From contig JAJCZQ010000003.1 in NCBI GenBank assembly GCA_029262335.1, forward strand, positions 33,098 to 97,097: a stretch of DNA of 64,000 nucleotides. Direction: 5' to 3'. This document shows positions 26,131 to 34,461 of the stretch, in pieces. Under the pieces are notes generated by a model that saw only the letters and a list, made by a program, of their open reading frames with translations, was not told the origin of the DNA and made no database searches. Position 1 is the stretch's first letter. Each line of letters starts with the position of its first letter. Origin of the DNA: Deltaproteobacteria bacterium (lineage in GTDB: Bacteria > Desulfobacterota_D > UBA1144 > Nemesobacterales > JAJCZQ01). Made by a program: the position numbers and the translations under genes.

Positions 26131-26933
26131 TCCATATCTTCAAGAATATTTATAGCAACTTCGGCTGCTCTTTTTCCTGAAAGAAGCATTCCGCCAAATG
26201 TTGGCCCCATTCTTGGCAGTCCGAATGTAGTGTTTACTGACATTCCGCATGCGATCAGTCCGGGATGTACTTCCTGTGTGTATTCAACAAGTGCTTCTTC
26301 CGATTTTTCTACCCACATTGAACCGTGTCCGGGAAGTTTTTTATAAAGTCCCTGCTGTGAAAGTCTTGATACGCAGTAAGCGTCATGACCTGTCGCATCA
26401 ATTACAAGCTTGGATTCAATAGCAATTGGGTCAAGGCAAGTAATTTCTTTTGGCATGTTTGCAATCGGGGTCCAGTTAATTACGATCCCTGCAACACGTC
26501 CGTTTTCCCTGATTACAAGGTCATCAAACATTGTCATATTTCTGATTACTGCCCCTGATTCACATGCAGTTGCAATAAGTTTGGAACATGCATAAGGGCC
26601 GTCTGATACAAAAAGGCCGTCTGATACTTCTTCATATGGTACTTCAATCTCGTCAAGTACAGTCTGACCCGGGGCCCTGACTGTTACCTTATTCATTAAA
26701 TAACCACCTATCCAGAAACCGCCGCCCAGGTAGTTCATTCTTTCTACAAGTAGTACTTTATATTTTTTCTTTGCAATATCTTTTGCCGCTACAAGTCCGC
26801 TTGGTCCGGCACCTACAATTATTACATCACTATCAATATATTCGGTAAACTCTTTGGAGAATCCTTCAACAATCGCACGTGTTACCTCTTTTTCTCCTAC
26901 TGGGGCAAATTCTATTTTTTTATTATCAGGCAT
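26127..26933 (-). CDS. thi4: Thiamine thiazole synthase, Thi4 family
   Basis: Makes the ADP-thiazole carboxylate precursor of thiamine from NAD and glycine. At 268 residues it has the size of archaeal and bacterial Thi4. The NAD/FAD-binding motif VIIVGAGPSGLVAA (37-50), VERMNYLGGGFWIGG (63-77), VIDATGHDA (177-185) and LPRMGPTFGGMLLSGKRAAE (239-258) are all diagnostic. The residue before the conserved LDP is Cys (C166), as in the self-sacrificing yeast enzyme, rather than the His of sulfide-using methanogen enzymes. The ribosome binding site GGAGG lies just upstream. No TPP riboswitch was seen. Confidence 0.95.
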   Translation of the reverse strand: MPDNKKIEFAPVGEKEVTRAIVEGFSKEFTEYIDSDVIIVGAGPSGLVAAKDIAKKKYKVLLVERMNYLGGGFWIGGYLMNKVTVRAPGQTVLDEIEVPYEEVSDGLFVSDGPYACSKLIATACESGAVIRNMTMFDDLVIRENGRVAGIVINWTPIANMPKEITCLDPIAIESKLVIDATGHDAYCVSRLSQQGLYKKLPGHGSMWVEKSEEALVEYTQEVHPGLIACGMSVNTTFGLPRMGPTFGGMLLSGKRAAEVAINILEDMD

Positions 26934-26967
26934 CTGATTTTTTCCTCCGAATTTTTAAAAGCTCTTT

Positions 26968-26995
26968 ACTTTATCACACAGCAGTTATACGTCAA
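26968..26995 (-). promoter_or_regulatory. Candidate thi4 promoter
   Basis: Minus strand: TTGACG (26990-26995), a 16-bp spacer, and TAAAGT (26968-26973), about 35 bp before the thi4 ATG. Confidence 0.5.
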
Positions 26996-27054
26996 TATTA
27001 TTAGGTTGTTTGATATTGAAAATTAAAAAAAATGCTGGAAAAATTTTAATAAAT

Positions 27055-27074
27055 CAGTAATTTTAGAATTACTG
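27055..27074 (+). repeat. Inverted repeat upstream of the DUF4412-like gene
   Basis: CAGTAATT (27055-27062) and AATTACTG (27067-27074) form an 8-bp perfect stem with a TTAG loop, 33 bp before the ATG at 27108. It lacks a following T-run, so an operator or leader hairpin is more likely than a terminator. Confidence 0.4.
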
Positions 27075-27107
27075 GCTTAAAAATAATACCAAAGGAATAT
27101 TATCTTC

Positions 27108-27932
27108 ATGAATAAATTATCATTAATATTTATCCAGATTTTTCTGGCATTAATACTTTTCACAGGGACTTCATACTCAGGAATTGTTATGGAACAGATG
27201 AGATATGAATTAAAATCACCGGATAAAAAAGACAAGGGTGTTCTCCTGATTCAGGACAACAAAATGCTTTTTAAAGATACTACTAACAATGTTTCTACTT
27301 TGTTTGATTTTGACCGTGACCAGATGATAGTGCTTGACCACAACAACCAGACATTTACCGTGATTGATCCGCAGGAATTTGTAAAAGCGGTTGAAGAATA
27401 CACAAAAAAAGCAGAAGAAATGCGCAAAAAACATCTAGAGAGCCTTCCTCCCGAACAGCGCGAAATGGTTGAAAAGCTCATAAAGGAACGGGAACAGGAA
27501 TCCGGTAAAAACACAACCGGGAAAATTGTAATCAGCATAAAAAATTCAGAGGTATCGGAAGACATATCAGGTTACAAGGCAAGTAAGTACGAAGTTTTTC
27601 ATAATGATAAGTTAAATGAAGAACTCTGGCTTACAAATGACCTTGATATACAGAAGGAACTTGACCTTGAAAAGATGTCCAACCTCATGACAGAGTTCAA
27701 AAAAGTAAACAAGAGGCTTGGGGATGATACGGTAGTAAATGAGGACGCATTTATTAACCTGTTTGCAAACGGCGGCTTCCCGCTTAAGACTGTAGACCGG
27801 TCTTTTGGAGAGACGGTATATATTGAAGAGGTTGTGGATATTAAAAAAGAGGATATTCCTAAAGAAAACTTTAAACTTCCATCAGGATACAAGGAAAAAT
27901 CAGTTAATGAACTGTTAAAGGGTGCTTTTTAA
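27108..27932 (+). CDS. Secreted protein, DUF4412-like
   Basis: A 274-residue exported protein with a clear N-terminal signal sequence (hydrophobic 4-20, cleavage likely after SYS). The mature part starts with a strand pattern (GIVMEQMRYELKSPDKKDKGVLLIQDNKMLFKD) typical of DUF4412/LolA-like periplasmic proteins that report or bind lipid-like ligands. A charged helical insert (EEYTKKAEEMRKKHLESLPPEQ) follows, with YEVFHNDKLNEELWL further on. Function unknown. It ends 13 bp from the convergent rplI. Confidence 0.75.
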   Translation: MNKLSLIFIQIFLALILFTGTSYSGIVMEQMRYELKSPDKKDKGVLLIQDNKMLFKDTTNNVSTLFDFDRDQMIVLDHNNQTFTVIDPQEFVKAVEEYTKKAEEMRKKHLESLPPEQREMVEKLIKEREQESGKNTTGKIVISIKNSEVSEDISGYKASKYEVFHNDKLNEELWLTNDLDIQKELDLEKMSNLMTEFKKVNKRLGDDTVVNEDAFINLFANGGFPLKTVDRSFGETVYIEEVVDIKKEDIPKENFKLPSGYKEKSVNELLKGAF

Positions 27933-27945
27933 CAGTCCATTAAGA

Positions 27946-28395
27946 TTATTCTTCTTCTTTAACAACATCAAGTTTGATGTTGGCTGTGACTTCTGGGTGA
28001 AGCTTTACAGGAATGTCATAATTTCCAAGAGTCTTAATTGCTTCGGACAGTAAAATTGTTTTCCTGTCTACTTCATAACCCTTTTCTTTAAGAGCGTCTG
28101 ATATGTTCTGGGTTGTAACGGAACCAAAAAGTTTATCTTCCTCGCCAGCTTTTACCGCGATAGAAATTTCAACTGTGTTTAAAGTGTCTGCAATTGCCTG
28201 TGCATCTTCGACAATCTTGGCATCTTTCAGCTTAAGGGAGTTTAACCTGCTTTCCCAGGCTTTAATGTTATGATCTGTTGCCCTTAGAGCAAGTTTCTTG
28301 GGTAAAAGGAAATTCCTGGCAAGCCCGTTTTTAACTTCTTTTACATCACCGCGCTTTCCTATGTTTTCTATGTTGTCCAGTAAGAGTACTTTCAT
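27946..28395 (-). CDS. rplI: 50S ribosomal protein L9
   Basis: A 149-residue ribosomal protein. The N-terminal domain begins with the family signature MKVLLLDNIENIGKRGDVKEVKNGLARNFLLPKKLA, followed by the long connecting helix and the C-terminal domain (KLFGSVTTQNISDALKEKG). Last gene of the rpsF-rpsR-rplI operon on the minus strand, 23 bp after rpsR. Confidence 0.98.
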   Translation of the reverse strand: MKVLLLDNIENIGKRGDVKEVKNGLARNFLLPKKLALRATDHNIKAWESRLNSLKLKDAKIVEDAQAIADTLNTVEISIAVKAGEEDKLFGSVTTQNISDALKEKGYEVDRKTILLSEAIKTLGNYDIPVKLHPEVTANIKLDVVKEEE

Positions 28396-28418
28396 TGTTT
28401 TAACCTCTTTTTATGATA

Positions 28419-28655
28419 CTAGTGCAATACTGTGTATGGAAGCAATGCCATAAAACGTGCTCTTTTAACTGCTACAGCAACCTTGGCCTGCTCTTTCGAA
28501 TTCAGTCCGGTACTTCTGCGGGGCTGAATTTTTTTCCTTTCAGTTATAAACTGAGACATTAATTCAACATCTTTATAATCTATTTTTTTGCCTTCTTTTG
28601 CAAGATTACGGGCCCTTCTTTTTTTAACAAAAAACTTTTTCCCTGATCTTTCCAT
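28419..28655 (-). CDS. rpsR: 30S ribosomal protein S18
   Basis: A 78-residue protein with the S18 core [23 protein letters not shown] and [26 protein letters not shown]. It lacks N-terminal cysteines, so it should be the zinc-free form. It follows rpsF directly (2 bp). The usual ssb gene between rpsF and rpsR is absent here. Confidence 0.98.
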   Translation of the reverse strand: MERSGKKFFVKKRRARNLAKEGKKIDYKDVELMSQFITERKKIQPRRSTGLNSKEQAKVAVAVKRARFMALLPYTVLH

Positions 28656-28657
28656 TT

Positions 28658-29299
28658 TTATTTTTCGCCTCCACTTTCTTTATCATCTGTGCTGCTTAGT
28701 GGTGGAGCAGCTGTAAAACCTGAAGAACTGTCTGATGCTGAATTATCTTCTTCAGGAGCACTCTCCGGCGGTGTCTCCGTTTTTGGAGTACTTTCGGGAG
28801 CAGGTGCACTTTCTTTAGCCGGTGTATCTGCAGGTGCTGCACTTGGAGCCTCCGGTGTACTTTCTGCTTTAGGGCTGGCTGCAGCAGGAGCACTTGGTGG
28901 GGTGCTTGGTGCAGGTGCGCTCGGAGCAGCGGGCGTACTTTCCTTTGGAGTTGCTTTAGGAGCAGCAGGTGCGGGAGTATCAGCAGCTTTTGCCGATGGT
29001 TCCTCTATACTTACCGTCATAAATCTTAAAACATCTACGTTATGAAATGCAAGATGCTTTTCAATGTTGGCAATTACATTAGGTAATGCCTTGAATTCAA
29101 CTATGTAGTAAGTTCCCCTGGTGTAATCGTCTATGGGGTAAGCAAGGTCTCTTTCAGCCCATTTCTCGTCTCTGGTTATTTCACCTTCACCCGAGTTTAT
29201 AGCTTTGGTTACCTTGTCCTGAATTATTGTAAGATCATCCGAATTTATGTCGGGCCTTACCAAATATAAAGTTTCGTAATAATTTGGCTGTATCGCCAT
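28658..29299 (-). CDS. rpsF: 30S ribosomal protein S6 with long Pro/Ala/Ser C-terminal tail
   Basis: Residues 1-100 are a normal S6 domain ([60 protein letters not shown]). The protein then continues for about 113 residues of low-complexity Pro, Ala, Ser, Thr and Glu (segments like [15 protein letters not shown]), giving 213 in all. Start ATG at 29299, preceded by AGGAGGT. S6 pairs with S18, whose gene follows. E. coli S6 also has a short disordered acidic tail, but one this long is unusual. A hairpin in the leader is listed separately. Confidence 0.95.
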   Translation of the reverse strand: MAIQPNYYETLYLVRPDINSDDLTIIQDKVTKAINSGEGEITRDEKWAERDLAYPIDDYTRGTYYIVEFKALPNVIANIEKHLAFHNVDVLRFMTVSIEEPSAKAADTPAPAAPKATPKESTPAAPSAPAPSTPPSAPAAASPKAESTPEAPSAAPADTPAKESAPAPESTPKTETPPESAPEEDNSASDSSSGFTAAPPLSSTDDKESGGEK

Positions 29300-29327
29300 T
29301 TTTACCTCCTGCCTTGGACTTTTGACC

Positions 29328-29342
29328 CTGGGCCTATCCCAG
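29328..29342 (-). promoter_or_regulatory. Hairpin in the rpsF leader
   Basis: CTGGG and CCCAG arms (29328-29332, 29338-29342) around a 5-nt loop lie about 29 nt upstream of the rpsF start. Autoregulatory S6:S18-binding leaders are known in many bacteria; whether this hairpin is part of one cannot be decided by eye. Confidence 0.3.
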
Positions 29343-29413
29343 AGTGACAAATCGATAAATAAAGGACTAGTATATTAACACAACTATTTGATTTTAAAAC
29401 AATATTTAATAAT

Positions 29414-29442
29414 GCAGGATAAGGCCTCACACCTTATCCCGC
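29414..29442 (-). terminator. Stem-loop terminator after hppA
   Basis: GGATAAGG (29417-29424) and CCTTATCC (29432-29439) form an 8-bp stem, extended by GC/GC past one mismatch. On the minus strand it follows the hppA stop by about 17 bp and is followed by an A/T-rich tract ending in TTTT, so it most likely ends the hppA transcript and separates it from rpsF. Confidence 0.65.
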
Positions 29443-29458
29443 AGATTGTTATTTTTGA

Positions 29459-31504
29459 CTATAAAAGAAGTGGTGCGATTACAAGTGACACAATGGACAT
29501 AAGTTTAATAAGAATGTTCATTGCCGGCCCTGATGTATCTTTAAACGGATCACCAACTGTATCTCCAACCACTGCTGCTTTATGTGCCTCTGAACCTTTT
29601 CCGCCCAGGTTACCTTCTTCAATATACTTCTTAGCATTATCCCATGCACCACCGGCATTTGCCATCATAAGTGCAAGCATAACGCCTGATACAACTGCCC
29701 CGGCGAGGAAACCACCAAGAGCTTCTGCACCAAGTATAAATCCAATTAGAAGAGGTGCAACTACGGCTATTACTCCGGGAACAATCATTTCCCTGATTGA
29801 AGCGTCAGTACTGATTGCAACACATTTTGCATAATCAGGCTTTGCATCACCTTCAAGCAGTCCTTTGATTTCCCTGAACTGTCTTCTTACTTCTTCAACC
29901 ATCTTCTGTGCTGATCTTCCGACTGCACCCATTGTCAATGCACCGATTAGAAAAGGAATTGTACCGCCGATTAACATACCGGCTACAACCTTACTTTTTG
30001 TAATGTCTATTAAATCAAGTCCGACTGCATTTGTGTAAGCTGCAAAAAGAGCCAGTGCTGAAAGAGCAGCTGATCCGATTGCAAAACCTTTACCAATAGC
30101 AGCTGTTGTATTTCCAAGTGAATCGAGTTTATCAGTAATTGTTCTGACCTCTGGTCCAAGTTCAGCCATTTCAGCGATACCGCCTGCGTTATCTGCTACA
30201 GGGCCGTATGCATCGACTGACATTGTGATACCGATAGTTGCAAGCATACTTACAGCAGCAATACCAATACCGTAAAGTCCTGCAAACATATGGGAGAAAC
30301 CGATTGCAACTGCGATTGTAATAACAGGGCCTGTGGTACTTATCATACCAACTGCCATACCCTCAATGATGTTTGTAGCTACACCGGTCTGAGAAGCGTC
30401 AGCAATCTTTTTAACTGGAGCACCTGAAGTATAGTATTCTGTAATCCTTCCAATAAGTATTCCGCATGCAAGTCCAAGAACTGATGCACCAAAAATACCC
30501 ATAATCTGTTTTCCACCGATTCCGTCAACAAGACCGGTAACAAGCAGAATGACAAGTGAAAGTACCACGTATGATACTCCGGCAAACATAGTTGCTTTTC
30601 TTAGTACCAGATGAGGCTCGAGATTTTTATACCATTCAACTGTTTTAGCGCCCACAAGTGATGCCAGGCTGCCGGTAGCAATCAATATTACAGGAATAGC
30701 CATAAGGGCCACCTGGTTTTCTTCCATACTTGCAGCAATTACGATTGTTGCGATTACGGCACCTACATAGGATTCAAAAAGGTCTGCACCCATACCGGCC
30801 ACGTCACCTACGTTGTCACCAACGTTATCTGCGATTGTGGCAGGGTTTCTGGGGTCATCTTCCGGAATACCGGCTTCGACTTTACCAACAAGGTCAGCAC
30901 CAACATCAGCAGCCTTTGTAAAAATACCGCCGCCGATTCTTGCAAAAAGAGCAACTGTACTGGCACCCATGGCAAATCCGCCGATTATTCCGCCAAAATC
31001 AAGCAGGAATGTTTTTAGTACATCCGGATCACCTGGAATCTCAGCAGTTGTGATTCCGATGAAGAATGCAACAGCAAGTCCAAGAAGTCCAAGTCCCGCT
31101 ACGGAAAGTCCCATAACGTTTCCGCCTTTAAAGGCTACTTCCAGAGCTTTTCCCTGACCGTCTGTAGCGGCAGCGTGGGCTGTCCTTACGTTGGCATGAG
31201 TTGCTGCTTTCATACCAAAGAAACCTGCTAGGATTGAACATGCAGCACCGCCCAGGTAGGCAAATGCGGTTGCAAAGTTGATAGATATTCCAAGTAAAAT
31301 AAATACTATTGCAACGAATATTAAAATTATCTGATACTCTCTTTTGAGAAATACCATTGCGCCTTCTTGTATTGCCGCAGCAATTTCACGCATTTTATCG
31401 TTTCCTTCCGGAAGACTTTTCAAACTCCTGTAAACCAGAAAAGCATAGGCTAATACTATTACACCTATGATTATCGCTATATGACCTGCAAATACCTGAC
31501 TCAT
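29459..31504 (-). CDS. hppA: Membrane-bound ion-translocating pyrophosphatase (K+-dependent class)
   Basis: Polytopic membrane enzyme (681 residues, about 16 hydrophobic segments) coupling pyrophosphate hydrolysis to H+ or Na+ export. The pyrophosphate-binding motif [38 protein letters not shown] spans 200-237. The class marker GNTTAAIG (464-471) has Ala468 and Gly471, the K+-dependent type, where K+-independent pumps have Lys. Which ion is moved cannot be read from this. The gene lies 54 bp after pth and ends at a stem-loop. It suggests an energy-thrifty or partly anaerobic lifestyle. Confidence 0.97.
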   Translation of the reverse strand: MSQVFAGHIAIIIGVIVLAYAFLVYRSLKSLPEGNDKMREIAAAIQEGAMVFLKREYQIILIFVAIVFILLGISINFATAFAYLGGAACSILAGFFGMKAATHANVRTAHAAATDGQGKALEVAFKGGNVMGLSVAGLGLLGLAVAFFIGITTAEIPGDPDVLKTFLLDFGGIIGGFAMGASTVALFARIGGGIFTKAADVGADLVGKVEAGIPEDDPRNPATIADNVGDNVGDVAGMGADLFESYVGAVIATIVIAASMEENQVALMAIPVILIATGSLASLVGAKTVEWYKNLEPHLVLRKATMFAGVSYVVLSLVILLVTGLVDGIGGKQIMGIFGASVLGLACGILIGRITEYYTSGAPVKKIADASQTGVATNIIEGMAVGMISTTGPVITIAVAIGFSHMFAGLYGIGIAAVSMLATIGITMSVDAYGPVADNAGGIAEMAELGPEVRTITDKLDSLGNTTAAIGKGFAIGSAALSALALFAAYTNAVGLDLIDITKSKVVAGMLIGGTIPFLIGALTMGAVGRSAQKMVEEVRRQFREIKGLLEGDAKPDYAKCVAISTDASIREMIVPGVIAVVAPLLIGFILGAEALGGFLAGAVVSGVMLALMMANAGGAWDNAKKYIEEGNLGGKGSEAHKAAVVGDTVGDPFKDTSGPAMNILIKLMSIVSLVIAPLLL

Positions 31505-31558
31505 GTCAAGGTTCCTCCTTGTGAACTAAAATAGTTTTTTAGATCTTAATTTAAATAA

Positions 31559-32089
31559 TTATTGGGATATTATTGAATCAACACCCTTTATTGCCTTTTC
31601 AATTAAATTGTCCAGACCCTTAAATTCTTCTTCACTGAATGTGGAAAGTACATGGTCTACAACCTGGGTTTTATATTCAGGTTTGCCAATCCCTATTCTA
31701 ATTCTGTGAAAATCTTTATCACCTGTTTTTTCTACAATGGATTTTAGTCCATTATGTCCAGCTGTTCCTCCTCCAAACTTGGATCTTATATCTCCAAGCT
31801 GGAGATCCAGCTCATCATGTATTACTATGATCTGATCTGCCGGTATCTTGTAAAAATTCTTTATTTCCTTTAAAGCCTCACCGCTTTTGTTCATAAATGT
31901 TAAAGGTTTAAACAGATAAACAGTGTTATCCAGATACTCACCTTTTCCAAGTATGCCCTTGTGTGCTGACTTTGATATTTCTATTCCTGCTTTATCAGCC
32001 AGGTTGTCAAGCACTATAAAGCCAATGTTATGCCTTGTTAACTCATATTCTTTTCCAGGATTGCCAAGGCCGACAACTAGGAAATCCAT
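31559..32089 (-). CDS. pth: Peptidyl-tRNA hydrolase
   Basis: Releases tRNA from peptidyl-tRNA that drops off ribosomes. A 176-residue protein with VVGLGNPGKEYELTRHNIGF (catalytic H20), KPLTFMNKSGEA, the HDELDL block (catalytic Asp) and GGGTAGHNGLKSI. It sits 3 bp after rplY, the common rplY-pth pairing, downstream of prs. Confidence 0.98.
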   Translation of the reverse strand: MDFLVVGLGNPGKEYELTRHNIGFIVLDNLADKAGIEISKSAHKGILGKGEYLDNTVYLFKPLTFMNKSGEALKEIKNFYKIPADQIIVIHDELDLQLGDIRSKFGGGTAGHNGLKSIVEKTGDKDFHRIRIGIGKPEYKTQVVDHVLSTFSEEEFKGLDNLIEKAIKGVDSIISQ

Positions 32090-32092
32090 TTG

Positions 32093-32779
32093 TTAGCCTT
32101 CACTGTCACTGCCTTCTGCTTTTTCACCTGGATCACTTTCGGTACCTTCTGCGCCTTCTTCACCTTCAGCGCCCTCTTCACCTTCAGCAGCAGTAGGTGC
32201 CTCAATTACCATTGCTCTTGGTACGTGGACCATCGCAACTGTATCGTCAGGGTTTCCAATAGCTTCAACGCCATCAGGAAGAGCAAGGTCCTTAATCTGT
32301 ACACCCATTTCAAGTCCAAGTTCAGTAACATCATGTTCAATATTGTCAGGAATATCAGCCGGAACACACTCAACGCTGATTTCTCTTATCATCTCTTCAA
32401 GTATTCCGCCTTCCTTTACACCCTTTGCACGGCCGGTAAAGACAAGTGGAACTTTTACTTCAATTTTTTCATTTAAATCCAATTCAAGAAAATCGAGATG
32501 AAGTGCTGTATTTGTTAAGTAATCAATCTGCATATCACGCAGTATTGATAGTTTGTGTTCTTTATTGTCATCGCCTTCAATTTCTATATCCAGAAGAGTG
32601 TTTCTTCCTGCATCGGTGGCAAATGCTTTTTTAACGTCCTTTGGGTTAAGCTCAAGTGCAACTGCATCATTACCATTACTATATATAACTGCAGGTATAT
32701 TCCCGTTTCTTCTCAGGGCTTTAGTACTTCTTTTACCAAGTGTTGATCTTCTTTTAGCTTTTAATATGCTTTTAGCCAT
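32093..32779 (-). CDS. rplY: 50S ribosomal protein L25 (CTC/TL5 form) with acidic tail
   Basis: A 228-residue 5S-rRNA-binding protein of the general-stress (CTC) type. The N-terminal L25 domain is at about 5-92 (STKALRRNGNIPAVIYSNG, LLDIEIEGDDNKEHKLSILRDMQ), the TL5 C-terminal domain at about 95-190 (VPLVFTGRAKGVKEGG, VECVPADIPDNIEHDVTEL). The last ~35 residues are an acidic Glu/Gly/Ala run with repeated GEEGAE units. It lies between prs and pth, the conventional order. Confidence 0.96.
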   Translation of the reverse strand: MAKSILKAKRRSTLGKRSTKALRRNGNIPAVIYSNGNDAVALELNPKDVKKAFATDAGRNTLLDIEIEGDDNKEHKLSILRDMQIDYLTNTALHLDFLELDLNEKIEVKVPLVFTGRAKGVKEGGILEEMIREISVECVPADIPDNIEHDVTELGLEMGVQIKDLALPDGVEAIGNPDDTVAMVHVPRAMVIEAPTAAEGEEGAEGEEGAEGTESDPGEKAEGSDSEG

Positions 32780-32800
32780 TTTATTACTCCTTTAATTTTC

Positions 32801-33742
32801 CTAATTAAATAAAGAACTTATTGATTCTCCGGAAGAAATTCTTTTTATTGATTCACCAAGCATATTTGCAAGGCTAAGAACCTTGATCTTATCACATGAC
32901 TTGATGTTTTCATTCTGGGGAATTGAATCGGTAATTATAACCTCTTTAAAATCAGAGTTGTTAATCCTTTCGATAGCAGGGCCTGAGAGAACACCATGAG
33001 TACAGCAAAGTGACACGCTTTTTGCACCTTCTGCCATTAATATCTTTGCAGCAAGGGTTGCTGTGCCGGCGGTATCGACAATGTCGTCGACAATTATTGC
33101 TGTTTTATCCTTTACATCACCAATTACATAGGATATTTCGGCAACATTTGGAGCGGTTCTTCTTTTATCTGCCATAGCCAGTTCGGCACCCAGAAAGTTT
33201 GCATATTTTCTTGCTCTTTCCATACCGCCTGCGTCCGGAGAAACAATTACCAGGTCTTCATTTTTATATTTATCTTTTAAGTATTCGTTCATTACGGGAG
33301 CGCCGTAGAGATGATCAACAGGAACGCTGAAAAATCCCTGAATCTGCCCTGCATGAAGGTCAACCGTGACTACCCTGTCTATACCTGCTATCACGAGTAT
33401 GTCTGCTATAAGTTTAGAGGTGATTGGAGCTCTTGGAAGTACCTTCCTGTCCTGTCTTGCATATCCATAATAGGGGATTACAGCAGAAATAGATCCAGCT
33501 GAAGCTCTTTTGAGAGCATCAATAATAATCAGTAGTTCCATTAGATTGTCATTTACGGGTGGACAAGTCGGCTGAATGACAAATGTGTCTTTCTTTCTTA
33601 CGCTTTCGTCAATCTCGGCGAACATCTCCCCGTCACTGAAACGTCTTGTTTCCAGTTTGCCGGGAGTTACGTTTAAATATTCGCATACCGCTTCTGCCAG
33701 TGGTTTGTTGGCAGTTCCACTAAATATTTTTGTGTTTTCCAT
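32801..33742 (-). CDS. prs: Ribose-phosphate pyrophosphokinase
   Basis: Makes PRPP from ribose 5-phosphate and ATP for nucleotide, histidine and tryptophan synthesis. A 313-residue class I enzyme: ETRRFSDGEMFAEIDESVR, YYGYARQDRK (ATP region), VVTVDLHAGQIQGFF and the PRPP-binding loop AIIVDDIVDTAGT. It is the first gene of the prs-rplY-pth run, possibly reading on into hppA. A promoter lies about 40 bp upstream; no clear Shine-Dalgarno precedes the ATG. Confidence 0.98.
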   Translation of the reverse strand: MENTKIFSGTANKPLAEAVCEYLNVTPGKLETRRFSDGEMFAEIDESVRKKDTFVIQPTCPPVNDNLMELLIIIDALKRASAGSISAVIPYYGYARQDRKVLPRAPITSKLIADILVIAGIDRVVTVDLHAGQIQGFFSVPVDHLYGAPVMNEYLKDKYKNEDLVIVSPDAGGMERARKYANFLGAELAMADKRRTAPNVAEISYVIGDVKDKTAIIVDDIVDTAGTATLAAKILMAEGAKSVSLCCTHGVLSGPAIERINNSDFKEVIITDSIPQNENIKSCDKIKVLSLANMLGESIKRISSGESISSLFN

Positions 33743-33782
33743 AATATTATGAATCTAATGAAAATTTAATAGCAAAGGCATT

Positions 33783-33810
33783 ATTATAGTAGAAGCTGTT
33801 AAGAATTCAA
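33783..33810 (-). promoter_or_regulatory. Promoter of the prs operon
   Basis: Minus strand: TTGAAT (33805-33810), a 16-bp spacer and TATAAT (33783-33788, perfect). The predicted leader is about 34 nt. Confidence 0.6.
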
Positions 33811-34037
33811 GGGGTGAAATTGAATAATCATTTTATAAAAAAAATGAGTTATTTTTGATGGTTAGATGTTGGTCTTTTAGTGGGTTAGCGCAGCGTTAAA
33901 TAAGTTTAATAAATATTTCGGCATTACAAAAAATACGTATAACTATGGCAAATAATTAATATTGCTTCATAAATAAAATAAAATTTATATTTAGGAATAG
34001 TTGCCCACATAGGGTAATCGTAAAAAATTAATTATTT

Positions 34038-34431
34038 TAGCGTTAAGAATGGCTTTAGGGTTGGGGTGGAATTAAAGACATTTAGTTAAAATATTTACTT
34101 TTTAGTATCTTTTTAGACGTGATTTTTGGTATAGCTACGAGAATGTAGAAATATAAGTGTAAAGACTTTATTCAAGTCTATATTTAGGTTAAGTAACAAC
34201 AATCTCAGACTTAATTTTGTATTTAGACAAAGAACTTATAGAAATAAACAAAGTGAAGTAATTGGCAAAACTTCATTTTCTTTATCTTGATATAAAGAAA
34301 ACGAAGCAAAAGAAAGATCAAGGCTGGCAATTTCATACACTAAAAATTCAATTTGAAATCTAAAACGTAAAATCCCACCACCAACCCCTTTACGTTTCTT
34401 AACGATTTAAAATCAAATTTTCTTAACGCTA
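34038..34431. repeat. Inverted-repeat-bounded element, MITE-like
   Basis: A 12-bp perfect inverted repeat, TAGCGTTAAGAA (34038-34049) and TTCTTAACGCTA (34420-34431), bounds 394 bp without a gene. The left end continues into a G-rich stretch (TTTAGGGTTGGGGTGG, 34054-34069) that is partly complementary to a C-rich stretch near the right end (CCCACCACCAACCCC, 34374-34388). TTTCTTAACG also occurs at 34395-34404, giving a nested second right end. No flanking target duplication was confirmed. A non-autonomous mobile element or a dispersed intergenic repeat is possible. Confidence 0.5.
34271..34306. repeat. Long hairpin inside the intergenic element
   Basis: CTTCATTTTCTTTAT (34271-34285) and ATAAAGAAAACGAAG (34292-34306) form a 15-bp stem with one mismatch and a CTTGAT loop. 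The stem is followed by CAAAAGAAAG, so it is not a terminator on the plus strand; on the minus strand T-rich sequence follows. Confidence 0.55.
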
Positions 34432-34461
34432 TTTATTGCAGGCCGATAAAAAAATACAGTT

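Larger units (their letters stand above)
33811..34461. other. Gene-free AT-rich region between prs and menB
   Basis: About 650 bp with no convincing coding frame on either strand and no tRNA, tmRNA or RNase P signature. It contains an inverted-repeat-bounded segment (34038-34431), an internal long hairpin (34271-34306) and a repeated TTTCTTAACG, listed separately. The rest is AT-rich sequence in which nothing else was recognized. Confidence 0.6.

Noticed and set aside
26934..27107. TPP riboswitch upstream of thi4
   Set aside because: The region lacks the conserved CUGAGA and ACCUGAUC-type core of the TPP riboswitch; only a promoter-like sequence and a ribosome binding site were seen.
28689..29045. 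Plus-strand Ala/Gly/Leu-rich frame opposite the rpsF tail
   Set aside because: It is the antisense image of the Pro/Ala/Ser-coding repeats and has no independent support.
33811..34461. tmRNA, RNase P RNA or tRNA in the gene-free region
   Set aside because: None of the conserved sequence blocks of these RNAs was found, and the region is too AT-rich.
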